Shown here piece by piece: positions 29,980-39,340 of a DNA stretch of 64,000 bases. Origin of the DNA: Strigamia acuminata (Eukaryota > Arthropoda > Chilopoda > Geophilomorpha > Linotaeniidae); the NCBI GenBank assembly GCA_949358305.1, contig OX442315.1, positions 7,590,427 through 7,654,426 on the forward strand, written 5' to 3'. Position 1 is the first letter of the stretch, and each line of letters starts with the position of its first letter. The position numbers and the translations under genes were made by a program. The notes under the pieces were generated by a model. It worked only from the letters and a program-made list of their open reading frames with translations. It was not told the DNA's origin and made no database searches.

Positions 29980-32900
29980 TTATCGATTGTTTGAGACAAT
30001 GGCCGGAGTCGCTTTTTGTTTTCCGACGAGTTTCCCGTCTTTTATGAACGGGTTTGGCTTGTGTCGACGCATACCGTATATTTTATCAGGTTTGAGGATT
30101 CTTGTAGTCTTATTTTTGTTTGATTGCTTTCCTTTTTTAGGAGATTCTTCGACTATTTCCTCCCTCTCCGAAATCTCATCCGGGGCGTCGGCCGCTTCGT
30201 GTGACTCATCTTGAACTAAATTGGTTGGGCCAGTTTGTTCATCTAAAAACATGTCGCGAATAATTGGATTTTGCGCTGGTTTCGTCTGATATTCCGTCCA
30301 AGCCTCTTGAGGAAACTCAGGTAAGTATGGAGTTAATTCTCGGGCGTGGATCGATCTAAAATTAACGTTATCTGCCAATCTTTTTAGCTTGAAAGCGTTT
30401 CCGCCGTGGGCTTCGAGTATGACGTACGGGCCGTCGCGTTTGTCTGCTAAGCCTGCGTGGATCCCCTTATCGGCGCTGGACTGAATATGTGTGTCTTTCC
30501 AGACGAGGTCATTGACTTTAAAATTGCAGAAGGGCCGATCCTTTCCAGCAATGCTAATACGATCTCTCATGTCGAATATGTGTGACATCATGTGCTGATA
30601 AGTGGCCGAAATTATTTGCTCCAGTCTGTCGACATAAATATGAGGCTTCTCAGGATCAATTTCCAGTATTTCCTCCGGTATTCGTGGGTCCCAGGGTACT
30701 CTGAGTTCCCGAGCGAAGTTTAGAAACGCGGGAGAAAATTTGCGGTTCCTTGAGATCGTTGTGCGGATGCTGAAGGCAATTTCACGAAGATATTCGTCCC
30801 AGCTGGAGTGAACATCGGTGAAAATTGCTAGTGCATATTTTATATCGCGATTTAACCTTTCGACGGGATTGGCCCGTGGATTATAGGTTGATGTATATGA
30901 TGTCTCGATGTCGAATTTTTTACAGAAGTCTTTGTACAAATTTGACGCGAATTGTGGTCCATTATCGGAGATTAATTTTCGAGGGAATCCAAAATGAAGC
31001 GCCACTTCGTACAAACATCGAATGATTTTTTGCTTAGTTGGTCTCTCCATTGGAAAGAGTTCGGGCCATCCAGTCGCGACATCCATGATTACTAATATAT
31101 ATTTGTTTTTATTGGATGACGTGGGCTTTGGGCCCATTAAATCCACGCTCCAGCAATCGAAGGGTGCGAAAGGGCCAAGTGAGATTCTCTCGTAGCTCTT
31201 GGGCGTCCTCGGCTTGCACGCTTGGCATCTGGGGCAGTGATGAATAAAACGAACGATATCTCGGGTCATTTTTGGCCAGAAATAAAGTTGATTTGCTCGG
31301 TAGATCGTTCTGGCCACTCCAGAATGTCCGGCGAGCGGGTGTCCGTGGACCATCCACAGAAACCTTGTCAGCAGACTCCTGGGTATAACGACTTTCATCG
31401 AAGTTCCCGTCTCCGTCAGATCATCGCGGAAATTCGGGTGGTGTTTTAGTAGAAGTCCATCCTCGATTAAGTACGTGGAGGCTTCTCTTTCGAATTCTTC
31501 GCGTTGGATTTCGTCGAAATTCTCGTCGGGAAATTTTTTATCTGTGATGAAGTTTCGATAAGTTTTACAGAAGTCGTCTGTCATCTGGGCGGCTATTAAT
31601 TCGTCCCTGGTGGGCGGCTTACTATTCGTCCCCTTGCTTACGTGGGCGACGAATGCTCGAACGTACTTGTCGGAGATTCGAGGTTCTATCGTTAGCTCGT
31701 AATTTGGGTGAGCGTCCTTGACAGACTGGTATGCTCGGAGCCAATAATTGTAATAATTTTGGTCTCCTGACTCGAGTTTCTCCTTGGGTAATTCGTTTAG
31801 CTTTTTAAATTCCCATTTTCGGACGGGGTTCGGACAGTAGAAGAGGCGTGAGTCGTCCTCTCCGCAGTCGGTCTCGTCTTCGGGGTCTGAAGCTGGGGCT
31901 CGTGAGAGGGCGTCTGCCACGACGTTGAATTTTCCGGGTCGGTATTCAATGATTAAGTCACAAGCCATTAATTCTAGCTGCCAGCGAGCCATTCTTCCGG
32001 ACGGTTCCTTCAACGCCATTAACCACTTTAGTGCTTCGTGGTCAGTTTGTACGTTGAACTTGGTAAATTCCAGGTATGGTCTGAATTTTCGGATTGCCCA
32101 GACGACGGCTAGACATTCTAACTCTGTCGCATTATAATTCTTTTCGGCTGCTTGTAATTTCCGGCTGATGAACATCGTCGGGACCTCTAACACTACTCCG
32201 TCGATGTCATGCTTTTGAAGCAACGCAGCACCTAGGCCAATTCGACTGGCGTCGGTGTGAAGAGTGAATTCTCGATTAAGATCTGGTAGGGGAATTCGTT
32301 TTACATCGATCAGCATTTGTTTTATCTTGTTAAACGATGTTTCGCAGTGGTCAGTCCACTCGAAATCTTTATCGTTGCGTAACAGATCTGTGATGGGTGC
32401 CGCGACGTCTGCCAAATTTGGGAGCAATCGATTGAAGAAATTCACCATGCCCATGAAACGTTGGACTCCTTTTACATCTTCCGGGGCGGGGAACTGGCTA
32501 ATCGCCTGGGTCTTTTTCGGGTCGATGGATAGGCCACCTGTTCCGACTGTGTAACCCAGGAATGCCAATTCTTTGCGGCAAAATTTACTTTTCCCTGGAT
32601 GAATGTTTAGACCGGCTTTTGTGAGTCGCTCCATGACGTCATTCACGTGTATCAGGTGGTCTTCAAAAGTTTGGGAGACTATGACTATATCATCGAGGTA
32701 AGCCCATGCGTATTTGTGTAAGGCATCGCCGAGAACTTTTTCTATTAGTTTTTGAAAGGTGGCGGGTGCGTTTACTAACCCGAAGGGCATTACATTAAAC
32801 ATCAGTCGACCCTGTGGTGCCCAAAAAGCTGTTTTCTCTTTATCCTCTTCCCGCAATTCAACCTGCCAGTAACCCTTGGACAAGTCCATGGTCGTGACCC

Positions 32901-34062
32901 AGTTAAATGGGGCGAGCTCCCGTAGAATCGCTTCTATTGACGGCATTTGGATGGGGTCGATGACGGTTATGGCGTTTAAAGGTCTATAATCGATGCAGAG
33001 GCGCGGTTCGGAGCCTGGTCGCATGACGAGGACAATCCTCATTCCATATTCTCCGATGGCGTGCGACACGATCCCTTTTTCGAGCAACTCGTTGCACATC
33101 GTTCTTACGATATGTCTCTTTTGGGGATTCATAGTTTTAAAAGGTACTCGCACCGGTTTTCCCGTAACCAATTCGATCTCGTGCATTACGTAACTAGTCT
33201 TTCCTGGATCTTTATTTAAGTTCTTCGAGTGCTTCTTGAGCATTTCCTCGAGGAGTTTCGTTTGTTCTTCTCCAAGATTGGCGTCCATGGCCAGATTATG
33301 TATTAAATTCTCCTCTTGGAGGATAGTATTAAACGACTTAAAATTATAGTCTTGGATGAACTTCTTAATTTCGCCTCCTCCCCATTCCTCGTCGTCCTTA
33401 GCTTTGTCTAGGAGTTCCGGAGGTATTATGGGTAGTCGTGGGTCCTCGTGGTTGTCGATGTAATTCCACGAACGTGTGACTGGGTTGGGCTGGATGTTCA
33501 TCCGTTCCATCAAATCCATTCCTATCAGCAGGATTGTGTCTCGGGTTGGTAACACGATGAAGAAATGCTTAATCGTGCCTCCTTCCCATACAAAATCGGT
33601 TGATAACGTCCCCACTGCTCTAACTTCTCCCGCTGCTGTAAGAACTCGAATGTTCTCGTTCATTCCCCGTAATTTTTTCTGTATTTTTTCTTCGAGTGAT
33701 TCGAATAAGTCGGTGGAGATAAACGACTGATCCGCTCCCGAGTCGAGTAGTCCCATTAACACCTTTTTGCCGAAAGAGACTGGTATTTTAGCCAGTACGC
33801 TCTTCGCTTCTGTTGATAGGTTGCAACGAAGTATTCGCTTTTTAAGAGGATTGGCCCCTTGGTCAAGCGGCAAAGTCATGAAAGCGTTGGCTATACCGTC
33901 TTCGTCTCTAATTTCGAATTTCCGTTTTTTGGTTGGAGTTGTGACTTCCTCGTTGGCAGCTTCCTCGAAGAATTCCAACAATTTTTCCATTTCTTTAATT
34001 TGTTTTTCCACCAGAGTAAGGTCCATCGTTTTCGAAGTTATCGCGAGCGGATGTGGAATCAC
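29980..34062 (-). CDS. pol: Pol polyprotein of the 11.8-kb gypsy element
   Basis: The frame is 1360 residues as listed. Its first codon (34060-34062) is GTG, not ATG, and it lies in the -1 frame to gag, so it is made by frameshifting. Aspartic protease LLDSGADQSF with Asp near 107; reverse transcriptase with YLDD at about 455-458; RNase H (TLHTDASRIGLGAAL, TDHEAL); integrase with an HHCC finger (HGHPLAGHSG... CPRCQAC); catalytic core (VDLMGP, ISDNGPQF, NPVERLNRDIK); a C-terminal GPY-type module (RDGPYVILEAHGG). All the catalytic motifs I checked are present. The frame ends in a basic tail of about 100 residues. Confidence 0.95.
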   Translation of the reverse strand: MIPHPLAITSKTMDLTLVEKQIKEMEKLLEFFEEAANEEVTTPTKKRKFEIRDEDGIANAFMTLPLDQGANPLKKRILRCNLSTEAKSVLAKIPVSFGKKVLMGLLDSGADQSFISTDLFESLEEKIQKKLRGMNENIRVLTAAGEVRAVGTLSTDFVWEGGTIKHFFIVLPTRDTILLIGMDLMERMNIQPNPVTRSWNYIDNHEDPRLPIIPPELLDKAKDDEEWGGGEIKKFIQDYNFKSFNTILQEENLIHNLAMDANLGEEQTKLLEEMLKKHSKNLNKDPGKTSYVMHEIELVTGKPVRVPFKTMNPQKRHIVRTMCNELLEKGIVSHAIGEYGMRIVLVMRPGSEPRLCIDYRPLNAITVIDPIQMPSIEAILRELAPFNWVTTMDLSKGYWQVELREEDKEKTAFWAPQGRLMFNVMPFGLVNAPATFQKLIEKVLGDALHKYAWAYLDDIVIVSQTFEDHLIHVNDVMERLTKAGLNIHPGKSKFCRKELAFLGYTVGTGGLSIDPKKTQAISQFPAPEDVKGVQRFMGMVNFFNRLLPNLADVAAPITDLLRNDKDFEWTDHCETSFNKIKQMLIDVKRIPLPDLNREFTLHTDASRIGLGAALLQKHDIDGVVLEVPTMFISRKLQAAEKNYNATELECLAVVWAIRKFRPYLEFTKFNVQTDHEALKWLMALKEPSGRMARWQLELMACDLIIEYRPGKFNVVADALSRAPASDPEDETDCGEDDSRLFYCPNPVRKWEFKKLNELPKEKLESGDQNYYNYWLRAYQSVKDAHPNYELTIEPRISDKYVRAFVAHVSKGTNSKPPTRDELIAAQMTDDFCKTYRNFITDKKFPDENFDEIQREEFEREASTYLIEDGLLLKHHPNFRDDLTETGTSMKVVIPRSLLTRFLWMVHGHPLAGHSGVARTIYRANQLYFWPKMTRDIVRFIHHCPRCQACKPRTPKSYERISLGPFAPFDCWSVDLMGPKPTSSNKNKYILVIMDVATGWPELFPMERPTKQKIIRCLYEVALHFGFPRKLISDNGPQFASNLYKDFCKKFDIETSYTSTYNPRANPVERLNRDIKYALAIFTDVHSSWDEYLREIAFSIRTTISRNRKFSPAFLNFARELRVPWDPRIPEEILEIDPEKPHIYVDRLEQIISATYQHMMSHIFDMRDRISIAGKDRPFCNFKVNDLVWKDTHIQSSADKGIHAGLADKRDGPYVILEAHGGNAFKLKRLADNVNFRSIHARELTPYLPEFPQEAWTEYQTKPAQNPIIRDMFLDEQTGPTNLVQDESHEAADAPDEISEREEIVEESPKKGKQSNKNKTTRILKPDKIYGMRRHKPNPFIKDGKLVGKQKATPAIVSNNR

Positions 34063-36905
34063 TTTTGTTCCGCCCGCGAGTTCCAGTTTTTTGTCATACT
34101 GTCGAGTTTGGCGGTGAGTTCCTTCAAGATTTTGTCTTGTTCCTTCGCGAGCAATTTCACTAGCTCCTCACGCTCTGCGGCCTTGTCGTCGGCTTTTTTC
34201 TTTGCCAGTTTTGGGCAGGCCTGACGCCAGTGGCCGTCTTCGTTACAGAAATTACAAGGGCTTTTCTTCTTTCCCTCCCGCTCAAAAGGTTTTTTGGGGT
34301 AGTCCTTCTTCTCGGAAGTCGCCTCTGTTTTCGGGTTGTGGTGTTCCGATTTTCTGGACTTCATCTGAGGTCGGTAGCTGGGCGCCAGTTCCTTCCCCAT
34401 GTTTGCGTGTACCACATCGTTGATACCTTCGTCAGCCTCATCGCTTTCCGAGAATTGCTCAGAGTCTTCGCTTACTTCGTCTTCCGACTTTTCCTCGGCG
34501 GCGTTAGTTTGCGTGCGATAGGCCTTACTCGGAGGTGGTAAAGGGTTAGAAGCTTGTTGGTTTTTCTTTGAGGGGAGTGGCTCTATACTTCCGTTTAGAT
34601 AATTTCGCGATTGGAGCAGCTTAGTGGAGTCTATGCTGCGCTCCTGTATTCGTTGCTGTCGGGCCACTCCTAGAGCTCGCTCTTCTTTTGTCAGATTTTC
34701 GTTATACCGAGCATTTACTTCGGTGTGTTTCTTCTCGACGAAAGCTAGGATGGCTTTGAAATTATCCCCCTTAGGAGCGTTCATTTCTCGTAGGACTTTG
34801 GTTGCGGTTTCGTTTAGTCCTTGTTCGAAGAGAGCTTTCTGAGCGTGTTGGTCAAATGGTTTGTCCATTTCACGGAACAGGCTGTCGGCTCGTTGTACGT
34901 ATTCCCTCAGAGTTTCCCCGGGAGCTTGCTTCATAGAGCTTACTCTTTTCTGGATTTCTTGGCTCGTCTCGCCATATTGATTGTGGAACTTTATGACGAA
35001 ATCTTCCCAGTTTCGGGGTTGGACATCAGCGTACCAGTTTCGGGCCCGGTTGATCAGCATTTCTGGTATTCCGCGTGCAACCATTTCGTCGGGTTCCGCT
35101 CCTAAGCGATTAATCGTCAGGGCGACTTCGTCCAAAAACAAGTTGCCGGCGTTCCAGGATCCGTCGAACTTAATTAGTCTCAGGGTCGTCCACTTGATGT
35201 TGTTATCCTTGCGAGAATACAGCCATCGGTCTGCGGAGTAACGTTTCAACAATCCTTCGCTTCGATCGTCCTCCTCGGTCTCTTGGCCACGGCTTTGTTG
35301 AAGCTTTTGGTCCATGGCCTGAAGGAGTTCGTCTCTCATCGTCCGTAGTTGGTTGCTTAGCGAGTCAGTCTCACTAAGCAGCGGTGATGATCGTGGATTG
35401 TCGGAAGGGAGGCTTGGGTAATGCGTACCGTTGCCCGTCAGTCCGAACTGATTGTGTTGGAACGACGTTTTCCCTGATGATCCCGCGGTGTTCGGGTTAT
35501 TCGTGAGGTCTTGCGCTATGGTTGAGTTATCTGGGTTCGCTTTCTCTGGAGCGGAGGTTTGGCTCAACTTTGTTCCGGGCGGTATCAGATCGTCCAGTCG
35601 GGTCCCCGTGAGGCCTTCGTTCGTTTTTTTGATAAAAACGTAGGAATCTCTCCCAGCATACGCTTCGGCGGCGTGTTTCTTTTCGAGGTGATTTTTAACT
35701 GCGTTAATCTCCTCGAGCGTCGGCATGGCCAGTTTATTTTGACCTACTTCGTTGCGTATTTGATTCTTCTGATTTATACATCTGATTAGTTCTGCGTTAG
35801 GGTCGCCTGGGTTGTTATTACTGGTTTGGCCAGTTTTCATTGCGAATGAGTTTTTTATTGCCCATGATTGCGCGCCCTGATTATTCCTCCTATCTTGTAT
35901 AAACGCCTCGTACAGTTCTCCTTTGACTTCGTCCGATTCGTTCAAGATGCTATCTAGTCCGTTGACTCGGATACTGCCGTGAGATGCTTGAGAGTCGATA
36001 CTTTCGCTGTCTGACGTTGCTTCGCCGCCTGTCTCGGACTGTTGTCGATCTGCTCCGACCCGACGTCGTTTCTCTCCGCGTCTGGCCGTGTTATCTGCCG
36101 ATCGTTTTTCAGTCCTCTGATTTACTAGGTCGATTACTCGGCTTAGCTCTGCGTAGGGATCCTTGTCCTGGTCGATCTCGATGCCGTGTGCGCAAGCTAC
36201 CCGAGTTACTTCTATTGCTTTGGCTACCAGCTCCTTAGCTGTGTGAGACCGTTCTGGGGAGCTCTGTACGGAGTTTGGCTCCGAATGCTGGCTTAACCCG
36301 TTGCTTGGCGGCCGGATCTGGCAGTCCTTTGCCATTTCTCGTTCGATTATTTTCTGCTTCGCGAGCAATTCTCGAGCCAGCTCGCGCTCCAGTGCCATTT
36401 GTTTAGCTTGGTGTTCTTGTGCCAAGCTCTGTTCCATGGCAGCTAATTTCTCGCGATGCTCTCTGGCTAAATCTTCCATCAATTCGTTTTTCTTCTTCTC
36501 TAACGCGACTGTTCTTGCTTGGTCTGCGCGGGCAGCCTCGTTGATCATTGCGGCACTTGTGTTTGCCGCTTTATTTAGAAGAGTCATTAGATCCATTTCA
36601 CTGGGATCCTTTTCGACAGGTCTTGGGCTTTTCAATCCGAATCGAGGGTTTTCGAACGATTTATTTAGTCCGTTTTCTTCGTGAGAGCTTCCTGATCCTT
36701 CGAATTCGCCTCCCGTAAACGGAAGTTGTCTTGCAAGGGGAAGGCTTTCACTTGATGATTCCGTTGAAACTTTAGTCGAGTTAGTCTCGACTTCTGGTTC
36801 CACGTGGTTCGCTTCTTCCGCTTTTTGGCGTTCGATTTCTTCGGCTTCTTTTCTATCCTTTTCGTCGTTACGCCTTTTTCTATCTTCTGCGGTAGTTTTT
36901 GTCAT
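34059..36905 (-). CDS. gag: Gag polyprotein of the 11.8-kb gypsy element
   Basis: The protein is 948 residues with an ATG at 36905, long for a gypsy Gag. The N-terminal 250 residues are charged, with a strong coiled coil (repeats like EHREKLAAMEQSLAQEHQAK). The middle is Ser/Asn-rich. A retrotransposon capsid domain follows (FDGSWNAGNLFLDEVALTIN ... ARNWYADVQPRNWEDFVIKF ... QAPGETLREYVQRADSLF). One CCHC knuckle is near the C-terminus (CNFCNEDGHWRQAC). The stop at 34061-34059 follows a -1 frameshift site. Gag forms the particle and packages the RNA. Confidence 0.9.
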   Translation of the reverse strand: MTKTTAEDRKRRNDEKDRKEAEEIERQKAEEANHVEPEVETNSTKVSTESSSESLPLARQLPFTGGEFEGSGSSHEENGLNKSFENPRFGLKSPRPVEKDPSEMDLMTLLNKAANTSAAMINEAARADQARTVALEKKKNELMEDLAREHREKLAAMEQSLAQEHQAKQMALERELARELLAKQKIIEREMAKDCQIRPPSNGLSQHSEPNSVQSSPERSHTAKELVAKAIEVTRVACAHGIEIDQDKDPYAELSRVIDLVNQRTEKRSADNTARRGEKRRRVGADRQQSETGGEATSDSESIDSQASHGSIRVNGLDSILNESDEVKGELYEAFIQDRRNNQGAQSWAIKNSFAMKTGQTSNNNPGDPNAELIRCINQKNQIRNEVGQNKLAMPTLEEINAVKNHLEKKHAAEAYAGRDSYVFIKKTNEGLTGTRLDDLIPPGTKLSQTSAPEKANPDNSTIAQDLTNNPNTAGSSGKTSFQHNQFGLTGNGTHYPSLPSDNPRSSPLLSETDSLSNQLRTMRDELLQAMDQKLQQSRGQETEEDDRSEGLLKRYSADRWLYSRKDNNIKWTTLRLIKFDGSWNAGNLFLDEVALTINRLGAEPDEMVARGIPEMLINRARNWYADVQPRNWEDFVIKFHNQYGETSQEIQKRVSSMKQAPGETLREYVQRADSLFREMDKPFDQHAQKALFEQGLNETATKVLREMNAPKGDNFKAILAFVEKKHTEVNARYNENLTKEERALGVARQQRIQERSIDSTKLLQSRNYLNGSIEPLPSKKNQQASNPLPPPSKAYRTQTNAAEEKSEDEVSEDSEQFSESDEADEGINDVVHANMGKELAPSYRPQMKSRKSEHHNPKTEATSEKKDYPKKPFEREGKKKSPCNFCNEDGHWRQACPKLAKKKADDKAAEREELVKLLAKEQDKILKELTAKLDSMTKNWNSRAEQK
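34086..34092 (-). promoter_or_regulatory. -1 ribosomal frameshift site A AAA AAC
   Basis: The heptamer AAAAAAC is in the correct phase of the gag frame (ACA AAA AAC), about 30 bases before the gag stop. After a -1 slip the pol frame is open straight through. A AAA AAC is one of the best-known retroviral slippery heptamers. I did not model the downstream stem or pseudoknot normally required. Confidence 0.85.
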
Positions 36906-36977
36906 TTCTTACGATATAATGATCGATCGAAAGATCCCGGTTATTATTTAAAGTATTGTCTTAAGGTTAGCAAATCT

Positions 36978-36995
36978 ATCCCGGACAGGCCCCCA
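36978..36995 (-). promoter_or_regulatory. tRNA-Pro-like primer-binding site
   Basis: Two bases after the 5' LTR the minus strand reads TGGGGGCCTGTCCGGGAT. It matches the proline-tRNA primer-binding site known from murine retroviruses at 16 of 18 positions, with a swapped TC/CT pair. Confidence 0.75.
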
Positions 36996-36997
36996 CG

Positions 36998-37628
36998 TGT
37001 CGTGATTCGACTTTGTGGTTAAAGATAATAAATAATACACTCGGGAATACAATATATTTCAAATACTGCTTTATTAAAACACGCTTACTAATACAAATAT
37101 AAGTCAAGATGTTTCCTGTGTTGGTCCTCGGATTCGGCTGCGAATACGAGTTGCCGCTAAACAATGGCGGATCCAATTGTTTAGTCCTACGCGTGGTCTA
37201 TGTTTGTTGTCTAGGGTATTTCCACGTGTTATTATGAACACGCGAGAATTCGCTTTCTCGTGCGAATTAAACGAATATCGTTCGAATATTTATTCTAGCG
37301 TAGATTGGCTACGCTAAATAAATGTGGCTGTTGTACAGTTGAGATGGTCAGCGGGCACCGGTCCTCGATCAATCCGTGAAACGGCCTGAAAGGTGAGGTA
37401 AATGGTGCTCTTGCTGAAATGTGGTAACTGTAGTGTCGTTTCCGGTCAAGTATCGGCGTTATATACTAACCGGAAATGACGTCATATGCAAATCCTTCCG
37501 ATTATGCAGGTTCGCAGAAACACGAGACTAGTCAGTCTAGTCGGTATTTCTAGCGCGCTCTAGTGGCGAGTATTAGTAACACAATAATCACCGCTAATTA
37601 CTTCTTCAGGTGATGCCGAATCACCACA
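36998..37628 (-). repeat. 5' LTR of the 11.8-kb gypsy element
   Basis: This is the upstream LTR for the minus-strand element, 631 bp, read as identical to 25839-26469. The target duplication AGAT follows, and the host coding exon resumes at 37633. Confidence 0.95.
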
Positions 37629-38427
37629 AGATGTAAAATTGCGAGAAGGTAAATTGTTCCATCTTAATCAGGGTGACCAGACACCAGATGTTCCAGTTTT
37701 GCTGGGACAGTCTGATTTTGAATGTTTTGTCGCGGTGTCCCAAGAAAGTTTTTTGGTAAATTATCTTGGCAGTTTGAATTGCAGTACTTGAACGAAGTGC
37801 GCAGTAACAGTAGCTGCATTCAAAAACTAAAATATTTTGTGTTTTACTTCAATTTTAAACCAAAAATGACCTCATTTCCTGTTTAAACCCATGTTAAAAT
37901 TTAAAATACGCTTAAACTAAAATTGTTATTTTAATTTTTGAATGCAGCTGGTAGCATGGCTTATTTTTGAGAAATTGCGTACCGTCCAGGTTTTACATCT
38001 ACCAAATGCACTGCTACTGTTTTCGCGTGATTTTAAACCTTAAAATGAGAATTTTTTTTTAGAGACACTGACTAAACAGCAAACCGAACAATTTAGAAAA
38101 CTACCAAAAAACTCTGACCACTGTGATAATGGCAAACAGTAAGTGATTCAAACGTTTATTGATTGCTGTTTTAATGTTGATTTCCTTTGATTTTAGATCA
38201 ATTGACTAAAGCTGTGGGTAAGAATAATTTTGTTTATTTAGTTAAAACCAAAGACAAAAAAAAATGAAAACTTTGTTTCAGCCGAGGACAAGAAAATTCT
38301 GATTGACAAGATTGGTAGAATTAATTCGTAAAAATCGTACTTTGATTTATTCTGAATTGATTTTAATTGTCAGATGGTGTAGTGAGAAAACAAAATGAGT
38401 TGGAACAAAATCATGCGAAAGACAAAA
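37629..38427 (+). CDS. TRAF-type zinc-finger/coiled-coil protein, 3' part
   Basis: After the duplicated AGAT, the exon broken at 25838 resumes in frame at 37633-37648, encoding VKLRE before a GTAAAT donor. Further exons: 38063-38138, 38197-38217, 38282-38314 and 38374-38427, short and Lys/Glu/Gln-rich (for example AEDKKILIDKI, RKQNELEQNHAKDK), continuing the helical region. The junction between 38138 and 38197 does not keep the frame with the strongest splice sites (GTAAGT donor, TTTTAG acceptor), so a splice choice is wrong or the gene carries a further lesion. No MATH domain and no certain last exon were found. Confidence 0.5.
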
Positions 38428-38460
38428 GTATGTTGACTGCTTTACCATATGTATTATTCC

Positions 38461-38598
38461 AAGAGTCGTCCTCGAAAAAGAGCCGCGGCTACTATTCGAG
38501 GGCGGCTCTTATATCAAGTCGCCTATCTCGGCCGCGGCTACTATTCGAGGGCGGCTACAATTCGAGGGCGACTCTTATTCGGTAAAATACGGTAATTT
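38461..38598. repeat. GC-rich dispersed repeat with duplicated units
   Basis: The unit CCGCGGCTACTATTCGAGGG occurs at about 38482 and 38531, and related GAGGGCGGCT words recur. The block ends GGTAAAATACGGTA. Style and ending resemble the MITE-like element at 59307-59729 (terminus TATACCGTA), but a shared origin is only suspected. Confidence 0.45.
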
Positions 38599-38730
38599 TG
38601 ATTGAATTCTGAATGAAATTCTGACTAAACTAAACTTTTTACTTGAGACGAATAAAAATCATGCTTGATGGTTAAAGACAAGATTTATTGTGTTCAAAAA
38701 CGGGGTTCATCAGCGACTTCCGTTTCCGCG

Positions 38731-38808
38731 TCACCCGATCTCCAAAAGCGCCGCCTCGATGTTGGCGTCACTGCGCGACTCTGAGTCTTGATGCTCGTCC
38801 TTTTGCTC
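38731..38808 (-). CDS. Possible terminal exon of an unknown minus-strand gene
   Basis: After an acceptor-like CGTTTTAG a 26-codon frame encodes an acidic peptide (EQKDEHQDSESRSDAN...) and ends in TGA. AATAAA lies downstream near 38690 on the minus strand. No upstream exon could be joined with confidence. Codon content and the poly(A) signal favour a real 3' end; a chance ORF is possible. Confidence 0.3.
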   Translation of the reverse strand, partial: EQKDEHQDSESRSDANIEAALLEIG

Positions 38809-38811
38809 CTA

Positions 38812-39335
38812 AAACGCTCTGGTTTTCACAATCCTCATCATGTTTTTTCTGAATATTAATAAATAACATCTCTTCCAAAAGGTGGTCGTCAATTTATGTG
38901 GCCACCTTAGTGCTAGAAATCGAGTGCCAACGATTAAAGAGAAAATCTAAATAACAAATTGTAAAAACAACGAATAAACTGTAAAACAAATGAATTAAAC
39001 TGTAGAAGAAATAATAAAAATAAAAAAAAAACGAAACATAAATTTGATTTGTGTGAAACAATTGGTTGTTGACATGGGTATCATTTACGAGAAAACAATG
39101 ATTTATTCACATCGCAACACCAATTCCATGCTCGCATTGTTGCATATCAGCAACACTTAACCCTACTTTCCACAATTCGATGCTATGGATCGTTTAAACA
39201 CGTTAACCAAACCGTCACGGGTTAAATACTCTATACCGACACACATTTCATCAAAAATTCCGGACCCAACATCGAGATTCACGATGAAATAACAAAATGG
39301 CCGCTGCACTCAAAGCCCGTTCACGCGCAAGTACA
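38812..39335. other. AT-rich intergenic DNA
   Basis: No gene or element is visible between the possible terminal exon and LRR copy F. The promoter of copy F presumably lies in the last 200 bp. Confidence 0.4.
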
Positions 39336-39340
39336 TAATC

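Larger units (their letters stand above)
25839..37628 (-). mobile_element. Complete 11.8-kb Ty3/gypsy element with three ORFs
   Basis: Two 631-bp LTRs (25839-26469 and 36998-37628), which I read as identical, start TGTCGTGATTCG and end TCACCACA. They are flanked by a 4-bp duplication AGAT (25835-25838 and 37629-37632). On the minus strand the order is 5' LTR, tRNA-Pro-like primer-binding site, gag (36905-34059), pol in the -1 frame (34062-29980), a spliced third ORF (29794-29642 joined to 29359-26669), 3' LTR. PR-RT-RH-INT order makes it Ty3/gypsy. All ORFs are open, so it looks recent and possibly mobile. It splits a coding exon of the zinc-finger gene. Confidence 0.96.
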
